Assembly (NCBI GenBank): GCA_029210265.1
Contig: JARGNP010000008.1
Span: 1-64,000 of the forward strand
Source: Legionellaceae bacterium
GTDB lineage: Bacteria > Pseudomonadota > Gammaproteobacteria > Legionellales > Legionellaceae
Length of the DNA stretch: 64,000 nucleotides
Reading direction: 5' to 3'
Shown here one piece after another: positions 41,048-50,440 of this stretch; position 1 is the stretch's first letter, and every line of letters starts with the position of its first letter. The notes beneath the pieces are model-generated. The model ran no database searches. It was not told the DNA's origin and saw nothing but the letters and a program-made list of their open reading frames with translations. The translations under genes were made by a program, and so were the position numbers.

Positions 41048-43039
41048 ATGAAAGCAAAAATCCTATTGATTTTACTCATAGGTTGTATGTCACCTGTATT
41101 TTCGGCACAGCCCATTTTTAATTTAGAACCCAGCGTGAAAGCATCTAAGATTATTTATGAGGGGCAAACTGGTATTGCTTATTATAAAATCACCAATCAT
41201 ACACCGTTGGCGTTGTATGATATTGGCGTGCATAATTTACCGGCTGGCGTAAGCCAAGATCCCGTCGGTGCAGGGTTGTTAGATGGTTTAATTACATGTC
41301 GCACAACGTTTGATCTCGAGCCTTCTGCGAGTTGCTTGTTAAAGCTTAATATAGTTGCCGATCAAATCATTCGTCCTATAAAATCGGGCCCTAAAGTTTG
41401 TCAAGCTGCATCAGCTTTAAATCCTATTTATTGCTCAACGCCTGCCGATGTGAGTCATATCTTGAAAGTCACGAAGCAGAATTTGATTCCAAGCACAGCC
41501 CCAGAACTTACGATTACACCCAGTTCGCTTGCTTTGGTTACCGGAGGATTACAAACCGTTACCGTTACGAACACCTCGAGTTCTGTTACGGTTAATAATA
41601 TTGTTGCAGATTTTTCAGACACAGCTTTAGCGAATAAAATTGTGACTGTGAGCCCAAATCCTGGTGGTGGCAATGCCTGTACATCCGTAGCACCAGGTGC
41701 GAGCTGTATCTTATCTTTTGTGAGTTATAGCCAGGCGCCGCTGATTCCTTCAACGCTATTTACAATCAAAGGCGCGAATAGTCAACCGGTCGAAGCCTCA
41801 GCATCAGTTGCTTATGCAGCTCCCAATCTAATTTATAAAACGTTGTTAACAAGTCCTTTAGTGAATGCGGATGTGTGGGATAATACACCTAAAATCATGT
41901 CAGCCAATTATGGATTTGAAGGTATTATCGCGGTACCCAATGGTGAGTCTTCCGTGGTTAATGCTGGTGGTGCTTGGAATATCATCTCGACGCCCGGAGC
42001 CGCGTATGCGGCTTATACTTCGGCTGCGGATATCGCAACTGTTACCAGCACCTATGGTTATCCGGTTTATTATGATGATGCGATGCCTATTTGCTTTAGC
42101 CAACCTATACTCACGAGTACGATTAACCCCACTGTTTTTGAGTTAACATTAAACACAGGAGAAAAAGTCACCCCTCATGTTGCCTCATTAACCCCTAACT
42201 TTTTTTATAATGAAAGCAGTTGTGCAGTTATTTTTGGGGCTTTTGGTAATCGTATTCCGCCGGGTGAACCAGGAGCGGTTTATCCTACGGAGGTGAGTAT
42301 TATTGAGGGCTCATCAAACGGTACTGCTATTAATTTAACGTTGGTTGGGCCTGGTAATGTGTTGACGAATATGACGGGGGCGAGCATCGCCAGTCGTAAT
42401 CCTTATTTACCAGGTGGTGGCCCGAGTTTGTTGGCGGCTAAACTTAGTGTGATGTCTGCTGTTGGGCAAAATACACAACCTGCCTTTGCGGCCAATGTAC
42501 CGAACGACGGTATTGCTTATTATGGTGCAGTGGATGCACAGTATCGTTTGCGTATGTATACAACGGCTGGTTTTGCTCTTGGTAATTTTAAGCCTTCTCC
42601 TACTCGGCCGATGAGTTTGATGCCCAGTGATTACAGCAACTTTTTTCGAATACAAGTAGGACCTGATAGTAACCCAATCTATCTTGAGAACACGGGGGTT
42701 ACGTATACAATTCCTGGGGCCGGTACGATTGAAGTGGTTGGTTTAGCGAGCCTTGGGCTCGCAGGTACACCAGAAAATGATGCGTATGTAGCGGATAATA
42801 ATAATTATATCGATGTTGTCTTAAAAGGCGATGAAACAGCTATGCGGCAAATTACTTATTTAGATATTCCTGCCGCTGGAACGAATCCTGCGACAGGCAC
42901 GCCTTATTTAAAATTATATAATCCAGGTGGCCCAGGTAATAACCCAACGCCGGGTGTGTTTTATACGCAGCCAGGCCCGCCGGTTCATATGGCCGTGACG
43001 CAAGCGATTGATGATCCGAATACGGTGACATATCCATGA
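41048..43039 (+). CDS. Large exported protein with Ig-like N-terminal repeats
   Basis: A 663-aa protein with a clear signal peptide (residues 1-20, ending VFSA). The first ~260 residues hold two beta-sandwich repeats of a kind seen in surface proteins, each with a Cys pair near its end (CRTTFDLEPSASCLL, CTSVAPGASCILSF). The remaining 400 residues are Gly/Pro/Asn-rich and beta-like with no known domain. No C-terminal sorting signal or TM is seen, so it is periplasmic or exported further. AAAGGA precedes the ATG. It follows the beta-barrel gene closely. Confidence 0.75.
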   Translation: MKAKILLILLIGCMSPVFSAQPIFNLEPSVKASKIIYEGQTGIAYYKITNHTPLALYDIGVHNLPAGVSQDPVGAGLLDGLITCRTTFDLEPSASCLLKLNIVADQIIRPIKSGPKVCQAASALNPIYCSTPADVSHILKVTKQNLIPSTAPELTITPSSLALVTGGLQTVTVTNTSSSVTVNNIVADFSDTALANKIVTVSPNPGGGNACTSVAPGASCILSFVSYSQAPLIPSTLFTIKGANSQPVEASASVAYAAPNLIYKTLLTSPLVNADVWDNTPKIMSANYGFEGIIAVPNGESSVVNAGGAWNIISTPGAAYAAYTSAADIATVTSTYGYPVYYDDAMPICFSQPILTSTINPTVFELTLNTGEKVTPHVASLTPNFFYNESSCAVIFGAFGNRIPPGEPGAVYPTEVSIIEGSSNGTAINLTLVGPGNVLTNMTGASIASRNPYLPGGGPSLLAAKLSVMSAVGQNTQPAFAANVPNDGIAYYGAVDAQYRLRMYTTAGFALGNFKPSPTRPMSLMPSDYSNFFRIQVGPDSNPIYLENTGVTYTIPGAGTIEVVGLASLGLAGTPENDAYVADNNNYIDVVLKGDETAMRQITYLDIPAAGTNPATGTPYLKLYNPGGPGNNPTPGVFYTQPGPPVHMAVTQAIDDPNTVTYP

Positions 43040-43120
43040 TGGGTAGGTGATTTATCTGTAGTTTCAAATGGAGTAGAATTGAGTTCATTATTTATTGGAT
43101 AGAAAAAGAAAGGATGTCTT

Positions 43121-44011
43121 ATGTCGTACCCTACATGTGATCGTGACTCCAGTTATGATGCGTTATTGGCCCTCGCAGGCGTAACCCTTGCGACCTTGGC
43201 TATGGCACGATTTTTGGAATCACAGGATAGGCTGGGTTATGATAAGCGTGTTGCTCGGATCATCTCAGGTTTTTTGCATCTGACGATGCGTTTGTGGCAT
43301 ACAACCGGGCCAGATGTCGAAATTACCAGCGAGCAAGGCTGTTTAATTGCATTAGGTCCACACCGTGCTAGTTTAGATGCGTTTGCATTCGCGTCAAAAA
43401 TTAAACTCAACGGCGTGACACCACCCCAGTTTTTCTCCACGGATATTTTTAATGCTATACCGGGGATGTCTTCTTTTTTGGATATGTTTAACGTCATTGT
43501 TATTAAAGCCAAATCGACGAAAAATGAGCAGGGTCGCTCGGCGAATGCTGAGGCATTAGATGAGGCAAGCAAGGTGCTACAAAATCACGGGTGCGTCGCT
43601 ATTTTCCCGCAAGGCAATTTTTCGAGAATAGGACAAAAGCCGCCAAGAATTTATAACGGAACAGCAAACCTTGCCGTGACCAATGAAATGCCCATCCATG
43701 CGATCAGACTCGATGGTTTTTGGAGTTTGAATAATCCGATGATTCCAGTAGCTATTCGTAATAATACGTTTTATCGTGCATTTTTTGCTTTATTTCATCT
43801 GAATAGCGTGCGTGTGAACCTATGTGATGTGATTGATGTGCATTTGCAATCTGAGCATCAAAATTCAAGTCACGAAGAAAAAGTAGAGGCGATTAATGCA
43901 CGTCTTTACGCTTGTTATCGACAAACTGAAGAGTTGTCGCCCGAGAATATTGAGAGGCTTCAAGCAACGCTTTCAGATAATGTTCATCCGCTGCACGCCA
44001 GGGAAGGCTGA
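43121..44011 (+). CDS. PlsC-like 1-acylglycerol-3-phosphate acyltransferase family protein
   Basis: A 296-aa acyltransferase with the HX4D active-site motif HRASLD (81-86) and a variant FPEGTRS motif, FPQGNFS (about 163-169). A hydrophobic N-terminal segment (13-32) would anchor it to the membrane. The family acylates lysophosphatidic acid or related lipids. The altered second motif means another acceptor is possible. AAAGGA lies 6 nt before the ATG. It is followed by a hairpin-rich repeat rather than by another lipid gene. Confidence 0.8.
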   Translation: MSYPTCDRDSSYDALLALAGVTLATLAMARFLESQDRLGYDKRVARIISGFLHLTMRLWHTTGPDVEITSEQGCLIALGPHRASLDAFAFASKIKLNGVTPPQFFSTDIFNAIPGMSSFLDMFNVIVIKAKSTKNEQGRSANAEALDEASKVLQNHGCVAIFPQGNFSRIGQKPPRIYNGTANLAVTNEMPIHAIRLDGFWSLNNPMIPVAIRNNTFYRAFFALFHLNSVRVNLCDVIDVHLQSEHQNSSHEEKVEAINARLYACYRQTEELSPENIERLQATLSDNVHPLHAREG

Positions 44012-44230
44012 AAGCCGAGGCGTGTAGTCCGAGATAGCCCGAGATTTTTTTAATCAGCCCGGAGGGATGTTAAAAAAATCTTTAGAGGGCGTAGAGTCAT
44101 TGTGGAAGACATTTTTCCTGTCGCGTAGCGAAAAAATGTCGGACGCAGGACAGTCGAGGCCAAAATACTGCTCACGTTAGCGAGTTGATTTCGGGGACTT
44201 GGAAGTCCCGGAATCTTTCACGAGGTAGTG
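44012..44230. repeat. Hairpin-rich repeat-like element
   Basis: Within about 200 bp there are at least three inverted repeats. An 11-bp stem GATTTTTTTAA/TTAAAAAAATC lies at about 44043-44080. GACATTTTT/AAAAAATGTC lies at 44108-44116/44131-44140. GGGACT/AGTCCC lies at about 44194-44208. No credible gene fits. The dense foldback structure and GC-richer composition than the neighbours look like an interspersed non-coding repeat. Whether other copies exist in the genome cannot be seen here. Confidence 0.55.
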
Positions 44231-44355
44231 AGTCTCTTGTCAGCATTTGGCGAAACAAAGTTAAACAAGGTGCATTGCAAAAAGAGTTGTTAACATTAGA
44301 AGATGAAAGCTCAGAACTAGAAGCTCGTGCAGCAACTGTTATGTCGGGGCATTAA
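44231..44355 (+). pseudogene. C-terminal tail of a lost gene before radA
   Basis: An open frame ending at TAA 44353-44355 encodes a plausible helical tail (KVKQGALQKELLTLEDESSE, then LEARAATVMSGH). It has no start of its own. Upstream the frame runs into the hairpin repeat. The TAA abuts the radA ATG, as in a coupled operon. I read this as the remaining 3' end of a gene disrupted by the repeat. The family is not recognised. Confidence 0.45.
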
Positions 44356-45717
44356 ATGAAAGTTAAAACACGGTTTGTGTGCAGTGAATGCGCTGCAGTA
44401 TTTTCGCAGTGGGCTGGGCAGTGCACGCAATGTGGTGCGTGGAATGCAGTCACCGAAGAAGGCAGTGCGCGTCCCGGTAGCATAACTAAAACAGGCCGCC
44501 GTGTGGCTAATTATGCAAACGAACGCTCTAAAGTCACGCTGATTGATGATGTCACGGTTGAAGAAACGGTACGGATGGATGTCGGCTTATCTGAGCTTAA
44601 TCGTGTGCTGGGTGGCGGTCTAGTTGATGGCTCGGTGGTTTTAGTCGGAGGTGATCCGGGTATCGGTAAGTCAACGTTATTATTGCAAGCGATGGCGCAC
44701 TTATCGCTGAATGATTCTGTACTGTATGTCACGGGCGAGGAATCGTTACAGCAAGTTGCGATGCGTGCCAAGCGCTTGCAACTCCCGCAAAAAAATATAC
44801 GCTTGGTGGCTGAGACTCAGGTTGAAACGATTTTGGAGCATGCCGGTGTGGAGCGTCCGCGTGTGATTGTGATTGACTCGGTGCAAACGATTTTTACGGA
44901 AGCATTAAGCTCGGCACCCGGTGGCGTGAGCCAGGTGCGTGAATCCGCCGCGCTTTTAGTGCGCTTTGCCAAAATGACACAAACCGCGATATTCTTAGTG
45001 GGACATGTGACGAAAGATGGTTCGCTTGCAGGACCTCGTGTGCTTGAGCATATGGTCGATAGCGTGTTGTATTTTGAAGGTCAGTCAGACAGTCGCTTTC
45101 GCGTGATTCGCGCGATTAAAAACCGTTTTGGAGCAGCCAATGAGCTGGGCGTTTTTGCCATGACGGATAGGGGCCTCAAAGAAGTGTCTAATCCATCAGC
45201 GATATTTTTATCACGGACGCTTGAGCCTACGCCGGGTAATGTGGTGATGGTGACCTGGGAAGGTTCACGTCCGATGCTTGTGGATATTCAAGCATTGGTT
45301 AACGAATCACATGGCTCACAATCACGGCGTGTCATAGCTGGGCTTGAGAATAATAGGATGGCAATATTACTGGCTGTTTTAGATCGCCACGGTGGTGTGG
45401 TTACGTATGACCAAGATGTATTTATCAATGTGGTGGGTGGTATCAAAGTTGCGGATACTGGTAGCGACTTGGCGTTGATTGCCGCCGTTGTGTCGAGCTT
45501 AAGAGATCGCGTGTTTGATCGGGATACGGTGATATTTGGTGAAGTTGGGCTTGCCGGTGAGATTCGGCCGGTGCAAAGCGGGCAAGAGCGTTTAAAAGAA
45601 GCGGTTAAACATGGCTTTAAACGCGCGATTGTGCCTCATGCTAATGCACCTAAGCAGAGCATGGGTATTGAAATTCAAGCTGTAAAAAATATTCAGGATG
45701 TGCTGTTGCTTATTTAA
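44356..45717 (+). CDS. radA: DNA repair protein RadA
   Basis: A 453-aa RadA/Sms branch-migration helicase acting in recombination. It has the N-terminal zinc finger (Cys9, 12, 23, 26), a RecA-like core with Walker A GDPGIGKST (99-107), the RadA-specific KNRFG motif (in AIKNRFGAANE) and a C-terminal Lon-like domain. The start ATG directly follows the stop of the upstream remnant. The end overlaps the next, convergent gene by 8 bp. Confidence 0.95.
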   Translation: MKVKTRFVCSECAAVFSQWAGQCTQCGAWNAVTEEGSARPGSITKTGRRVANYANERSKVTLIDDVTVEETVRMDVGLSELNRVLGGGLVDGSVVLVGGDPGIGKSTLLLQAMAHLSLNDSVLYVTGEESLQQVAMRAKRLQLPQKNIRLVAETQVETILEHAGVERPRVIVIDSVQTIFTEALSSAPGGVSQVRESAALLVRFAKMTQTAIFLVGHVTKDGSLAGPRVLEHMVDSVLYFEGQSDSRFRVIRAIKNRFGAANELGVFAMTDRGLKEVSNPSAIFLSRTLEPTPGNVVMVTWEGSRPMLVDIQALVNESHGSQSRRVIAGLENNRMAILLAVLDRHGGVVTYDQDVFINVVGGIKVADTGSDLALIAAVVSSLRDRVFDRDTVIFGEVGLAGEIRPVQSGQERLKEAVKHGFKRAIVPHANAPKQSMGIEIQAVKNIQDVLLLI

Positions 45718-46114
45718 ACAGAGCATTCAGCAAAACAAACCAGAGTATTTGATCCAAAATAACAAACAACGGCGTTGTAAGTATTTTAATAACCATCAGT
45801 GGTAGTGCAAGAATATAAGCCGATCCTATCTTTAATACGGATAAAAAACGAAACAACCATCCGAGCGAAGGCATGTCGCGTAACACTTGAAATATACCGA
45901 AAGTTAAATAATCAAGCACACCAAGTCTCATGGGTTGATCTTTCCGATGCTCCCCAAATAAAACGTCGAAACAGTCGCAATAACGATCGCGAACGGCAGT
46001 TAGTTTATGCTTGTTGTGTAGTGGGGCAAGGGAATAATATTTTGAATTAGCTATTTTTTCAGATATTTTTTTATTTAATTGAGATGGTTTTTTTGTGACG
46101 CTAGAGAATTTCAC
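45710..46114 (-). CDS. Small membrane-associated protein, unknown
   Basis: A 134-aa protein with a basic, Lys-rich first half and a hydrophobic second half containing one or two TM segments (about 90-132). No family recognised and no signal peptide. The start is a GTG at 46114 with no clear ribosome site. It is convergent to radA with an 8-bp overlap. The pattern (soluble basic head, hydrophobic tail) could fit a membrane-targeted effector or a minor envelope protein. Confidence 0.55.
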   Translation of the reverse strand: MKFSSVTKKPSQLNKKISEKIANSKYYSLAPLHNKHKLTAVRDRYCDCFDVLFGEHRKDQPMRLGVLDYLTFGIFQVLRDMPSLGWLFRFLSVLKIGSAYILALPLMVIKILTTPLFVILDQILWFVLLNALFK

Positions 46115-46202
46115 AATATTTTACCGTGCTATTTGAATGATGATTAATTATCATGCATTCCGAATGTGTATTCAAATTTTATTTTTTAATCGAGAAGATG
46201 TT

Positions 46203-46640
46203 ATGAAATATATAACTGTGAGCGCTTTACTTTTCAGTAGTAGTTTAAGTGCGTTTGCGATATCACCTGCAAGAGAAGCATTGGATATGATTCAAAGCTC
46301 TAATCCAAAAGAAGTGATGCTATCGACTCAAAGCATCCCCGCTCAAGGCTCGGTTGTGGTTCGGTGTGATGTTAAGCTGCCAAATTTTTATCGCGAGCAT
46401 TTTGCATTTTATGTATCACCTAAAAACGGTGATTTTGGGCAAATCAAAGAGCAATATTTTACAGAAAAGGTTTTTAATTCGATTCCTATTGGGTCAAAAA
46501 TATATACAAGCAATAATCAATATGGGTATGCATTAAACTCGACAATTTTTTATATTACACGCGTGAAACAAAGCAATGAGGCGATTGTGATGGATTTAAG
46601 TCATATGCCAGATGGAACAACGGCAAACTGTACGTTTTAA
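46203..46640 (+). CDS. Exported small protein, unknown
   Basis: A 145-aa protein with a signal peptide (MKYITVSALLFSSSLSAFA, cleaved near residue 19) and a compact domain with two cysteines (RCDVKLPN and the closing ANCTF), probably forming a disulfide in the periplasm or outside. No family recognised. The frame is open further up, but only the ATG at 46203, after GAGAAG, gives a proper signal peptide. It stands alone upstream of gyrA. Confidence 0.7.
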   Translation: MKYITVSALLFSSSLSAFAISPAREALDMIQSSNPKEVMLSTQSIPAQGSVVVRCDVKLPNFYREHFAFYVSPKNGDFGQIKEQYFTEKVFNSIPIGSKIYTSNNQYGYALNSTIFYITRVKQSNEAIVMDLSHMPDGTTANCTF

Positions 46641-46733
46641 CCGGTAGGTACCGCTCTCGAGATGTGGTATGCTCTAGGGCTATTTTTATTATCTTAACTT
46701 ATCGCTTAGATATAAAGGGAGCGGGTTTTTGCT

Positions 46734-49361
46734 ATGGTTGATTCTGCAACAGAAGTAACACGCGTTAGCATTGAAGACGAAATTAAACAATCTTACCTAG
46801 ATTACGCCATGAGTGTGATCGTTGGGCGAGCGCTCCCTGATGCTCGGGATGGGTTAAAACCGGTTCATCGGCGTGTGCTCTATGCCATGAGCGAGCTCAA
46901 TAACGATTGGAATAAACCGTATAAAAAATCCGCTCGTGTGGTCGGGGACGTCATTGGTAAATACCATCCACATGGTGATACCGCGGTGTATGACACGATT
47001 GTTCGTATGGCTCAGCCGTTTTCAATGCGTTGTCCATTAATTGATGGGCAAGGTAACTTTGGTTCGGTCGATGGTGATGCTCCTGCTGCGATGCGATATA
47101 CCGAAGTGCGTATGTCAAAGCTTGCGCATGCTTTACTCGCTGATTTAGATCAAGAAACGGTAGACTTTGCACCCAACTATGATGAGACCGAATTTGCTCC
47201 GGTTGTTTTGCCCGCGCGTATTCCTAATTTACTTGTGAATGGTTCATCAGGTATTGCTGTAGGTATGGCGACGAATATACCACCTCATAATTTAAATGAA
47301 GTGATTAATGCCTGTGTTGCGTTAATTGATTCACCGGATCTAAGCATTGATGATTTGCTTGAAATCGTACCGGGACCTGATTTTCCAACGGCTGCGATTA
47401 TTAATGGGCGCGCCGGAATTGTTGAAGCGTATCGTACCGGACGTGGTCGTATTGTGCTCCGTGCACGTACCGAATTTGAAACTAAAGAAGACAGTGGTCG
47501 TCAATCGATTATTATTCATGAGTTGCCATATCAGGTGAATAAAGCGCGTTTGATTGAACGCATGGCTGAGCTTGTGCGTGATAAGCGTATTGAAGGTATT
47601 TCAGGCTTACGTGATGAGTCGGACAAAGATGGCATGCGTGTTGTGATTGAGCTAAAGCGAGGTGAAGTGCCTGAAGTTGTGCTGAATAATTTGTATTCGC
47701 AGACCGCGATGCAAAATGTGTTTGGTATTAACATGGTTGCTTTGGTTGACAATCAGCCTAAGATTTTAAATCTAAAAGAAGTACTTGATTGCTTCTTGCG
47801 CCACCGTCGTGAAGTGGTTACACGTCGTTCGTTGTATAAACTCAAAAAATCACGTCAACGTGCGCATGTGTTAGAAGGTTTAGCTGTTGCTTTGGCAAAT
47901 ATTGATGAAATGATCACGTTGATTAAGGCGTCTCCAACACCGGGTGAAGCTAAAATTGGCTTGACGGAGCGTGCTTGGGAGCCGGGTTCAGTGAAAGCGA
48001 TGCTCACACGGGTCGGGGGTGACGCGTGTCGTCCTGAGAATTTGCCCGAAGGCCTTGGGTTTTCAGAGGCTGGGTATTTTCTTTCGCCCGATCAAGCGCA
48101 AGCGATTTTAGAATTACGCCTGCATCGATTGACTGCACTTGAGCAAGATAAATTACTCAATGAGTTTGATCAATTATTAGATATTATTCAGGCCTTACTC
48201 GAAATCTTAAATTCGCCTGAGCGTTTAATGGAAGTGATTCGTGAAGAACTGATTGAAATGAAAGATCAGTTTGGAAGTGAGCGTCGTACAGAGATTATGG
48301 CTTCACGCTCGGATTTGACGATTGAAGATTTAATCACCGAAGAACAGGTTGTCGTGACGCTGTCACATCAAGGTTATGTCAAATATCAACCGCTTTCGAT
48401 GTATCAAGCGCAACGACGCGGTGGTAAAGGAAAAGCAGCAACACAAGTGAAAGAAGAAGATTTTGTTGAACGCTTGGTGATTGCAAGTACACACGATACG
48501 TTATTATGTTTTTCTAATCACGGTAAATTGTATTGGGTTAAATCCTATCAATTGCCGCTTGCAAGTCGTACGTCACGCGGTAAACCGATTGTTAATATTT
48601 TACCGTTGGCAGAGGGTGAAGCGATTCATGCTATGTTGCCTGTTCGGGAATATGAGCCAGGTTATTTTGTCTTTATGGCAACGCAGCGTGGTACGGTTAA
48701 AAAAGTCCCTCTTGAGGCGTTTAGTCGACCACGTAGTAATGGGATTATTGCCGTTGATTTGTTTGATGGCGATCAATTAATCGGTGTTGATATTACCGAC
48801 GGTGAAAAACATATTATGTTGTTTTCTGATGCCGGAAAAGTGATTCGGTTTGAGGAAAATTTGATTCGTCCGATGGGGCGTACGGCACGCGGTGTACGTG
48901 GTATTAAGCTCGCAGAAGAGCAAAAAGTAATATCATTGGTGGTTGCCGAAGAAGAAGGTACGATTTTAACAGCAACTGAATTTGGGTACGGAAAACGTAC
49001 CGCTGTGGATGAATACCGTGTGACCGGTCGCGGTGGTCAAGGGGTGATTTCTATCCAAGTCAACGAGCGTAATGGCCGTGTGGTTCGCGCCTTGCAAGTT
49101 AACGATGCGGATGAAGCCATGTTGATTACCAATCGAGGTACGTTGGTACGTGTTCGCATGAGTGAGATTTCTGTCATTGGGCGTAACACACAAGGTGTGC
49201 GACTTATGAATTTGACAGGCGAAGAGCAAGTGGTTGGCATGCAACGTATTCTTGAGGTTCAAGATGAGGAGTTGGAAGGCGAGCTTGATGATGTTGACCA
49301 TGGTGAAGGCGGTGAAGGTGATGAAGATGCAGCGGTTGTTGAGCACGTAACTGAGTCATAA
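46734..49361 (+). CDS. gyrA: DNA gyrase subunit A
   Basis: An 875-aa gyrase A subunit that cuts and rejoins DNA to introduce negative supercoils. The catalytic Tyr122 is in AAMRYTEVR, and the GyrA box QRRGGKG is present in the C-terminal pinwheel. The quinolone region reads [10 protein letters not shown]. Position 83 is Thr rather than E. coli Ser (as in Legionella and Pseudomonas), and Asp87 is unchanged. The C-terminus is a very acidic tail. GGGAG precedes the ATG. The stop is 5 bp before serC, the start of the classical gyrA-serC-aroA-cmk-rpsA block. Confidence 0.97.
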   Translation: MVDSATEVTRVSIEDEIKQSYLDYAMSVIVGRALPDARDGLKPVHRRVLYAMSELNNDWNKPYKKSARVVGDVIGKYHPHGDTAVYDTIVRMAQPFSMRCPLIDGQGNFGSVDGDAPAAMRYTEVRMSKLAHALLADLDQETVDFAPNYDETEFAPVVLPARIPNLLVNGSSGIAVGMATNIPPHNLNEVINACVALIDSPDLSIDDLLEIVPGPDFPTAAIINGRAGIVEAYRTGRGRIVLRARTEFETKEDSGRQSIIIHELPYQVNKARLIERMAELVRDKRIEGISGLRDESDKDGMRVVIELKRGEVPEVVLNNLYSQTAMQNVFGINMVALVDNQPKILNLKEVLDCFLRHRREVVTRRSLYKLKKSRQRAHVLEGLAVALANIDEMITLIKASPTPGEAKIGLTERAWEPGSVKAMLTRVGGDACRPENLPEGLGFSEAGYFLSPDQAQAILELRLHRLTALEQDKLLNEFDQLLDIIQALLEILNSPERLMEVIREELIEMKDQFGSERRTEIMASRSDLTIEDLITEEQVVVTLSHQGYVKYQPLSMYQAQRRGGKGKAATQVKEEDFVERLVIASTHDTLLCFSNHGKLYWVKSYQLPLASRTSRGKPIVNILPLAEGEAIHAMLPVREYEPGYFVFMATQRGTVKKVPLEAFSRPRSNGIIAVDLFDGDQLIGVDITDGEKHIMLFSDAGKVIRFEENLIRPMGRTARGVRGIKLAEEQKVISLVVAEEEGTILTATEFGYGKRTAVDEYRVTGRGGQGVISIQVNERNGRVVRALQVNDADEAMLITNRGTLVRVRMSEISVIGRNTQGVRLMNLTGEEQVVGMQRILEVQDEELEGELDDVDHGEGGEGDEDAAVVEHVTES

Positions 49362-49366
49362 GCCGT

Positions 49367-50440
49367 ATGAGCAGCATGAGCAGGACGAAGCGTTCAGGTT
49401 ATTATTTTGGGGCAGGGCCTGCGGCTTTGCCCGAAGCTGTTTTGCATCAAGCGGAATCAGCGCTATTAAATTGGAATGATTCGGGCGTGTCTATTCTGGA
49501 GATTGGTCACCGATCGCCGCCATTTACTGCTTTTCTCACTCAAGCCGAAAATAATCTACGGGAGCTTTTGAGTATTCCTGAAAATTACCGCGTACTTTTT
49601 TTGGGTGGTGCTGCACGCACACAGTTTTCCATGATACCCATGAATCTTTTATCTAAGCAGCAAGGCAAAGCGGCTTATATTATCTCGGGTCTATGGTCGT
49701 CACTTGGCTTTGAAGAAGCTAAGCGTTTTGGACAAGCTTATGCAATAAAGCCTGATGAGGCATGCAAATCTAATACAGCCTATGTGTATTACACGCCCAA
49801 CGAGACGGTAGATGGTATGCGCCTTGCCGAGATTCCAGATACGGGCGATATCCCGCTTATCGCTGATATGACATCATGTTTATTAAGCGAAGTGATTGAT
49901 GTTAATAAATTTGGATTGATTTTTGCCGGTGCCCAAAAAAATATTGGGCCTGCGGGTCTTACCGTCGTGATTGTTCGTGATGATTTGTTAGCGATTAAAC
50001 CCAAATATATTGTGCCGACGATGTTGGATTATCGTGTGCACGCCAAACATCATTCGCTGTATGCAACGCCACCAGTATTTCAATGCTATATGGCCGCTAA
50101 AATGTTTGAATGGGTTCAAGCTCAGGGAGGCGTGAAAGCATTAGAGAATATTAATATTGCAAAAGCAGCAAGATTATATGCTTATATCGATGGGTCATCT
50201 TATTATCAAGCGATGGTGGATGATGTAGCTTTGCGTTCACGTATGAACGTATGTTTTTCGCTAAAAAATAAAACGGATGAAGCTGCTTTCTTAGACGCTG
50301 CAGATGCACGTGGCTTGCGTGGTCTTAAAGGTCATAGGCTCAAAGGCGGTATGCGTGCAAGCCTATACAATGCCATGCCTATGGATGGGGTGGATGCTTT
50401 GATTAAGTTTATGGATGAGTTTTCTAGAGATGTACATTAA
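49367..50440 (+). CDS. serC: Phosphoserine aminotransferase SerC
   Basis: Converts 3-phosphohydroxypyruvate to phosphoserine, and the parallel step in pyridoxal phosphate synthesis, using PLP. The PLP lysine is Lys191 in FAGAQKNIGPAG. FGAGPAALPEAV opens the protein and the GGAARTQFSMIPMNL region binds substrate and cofactor. 357 aa is normal. It starts 5 bp after gyrA, and its stop overlaps the aroA ATG by one base (TAATG). Confidence 0.96.
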   Translation: MSSMSRTKRSGYYFGAGPAALPEAVLHQAESALLNWNDSGVSILEIGHRSPPFTAFLTQAENNLRELLSIPENYRVLFLGGAARTQFSMIPMNLLSKQQGKAAYIISGLWSSLGFEEAKRFGQAYAIKPDEACKSNTAYVYYTPNETVDGMRLAEIPDTGDIPLIADMTSCLLSEVIDVNKFGLIFAGAQKNIGPAGLTVVIVRDDLLAIKPKYIVPTMLDYRVHAKHHSLYATPPVFQCYMAAKMFEWVQAQGGVKALENINIAKAARLYAYIDGSSYYQAMVDDVALRSRMNVCFSLKNKTDEAAFLDAADARGLRGLKGHRLKGGMRASLYNAMPMDGVDALIKFMDEFSRDVH

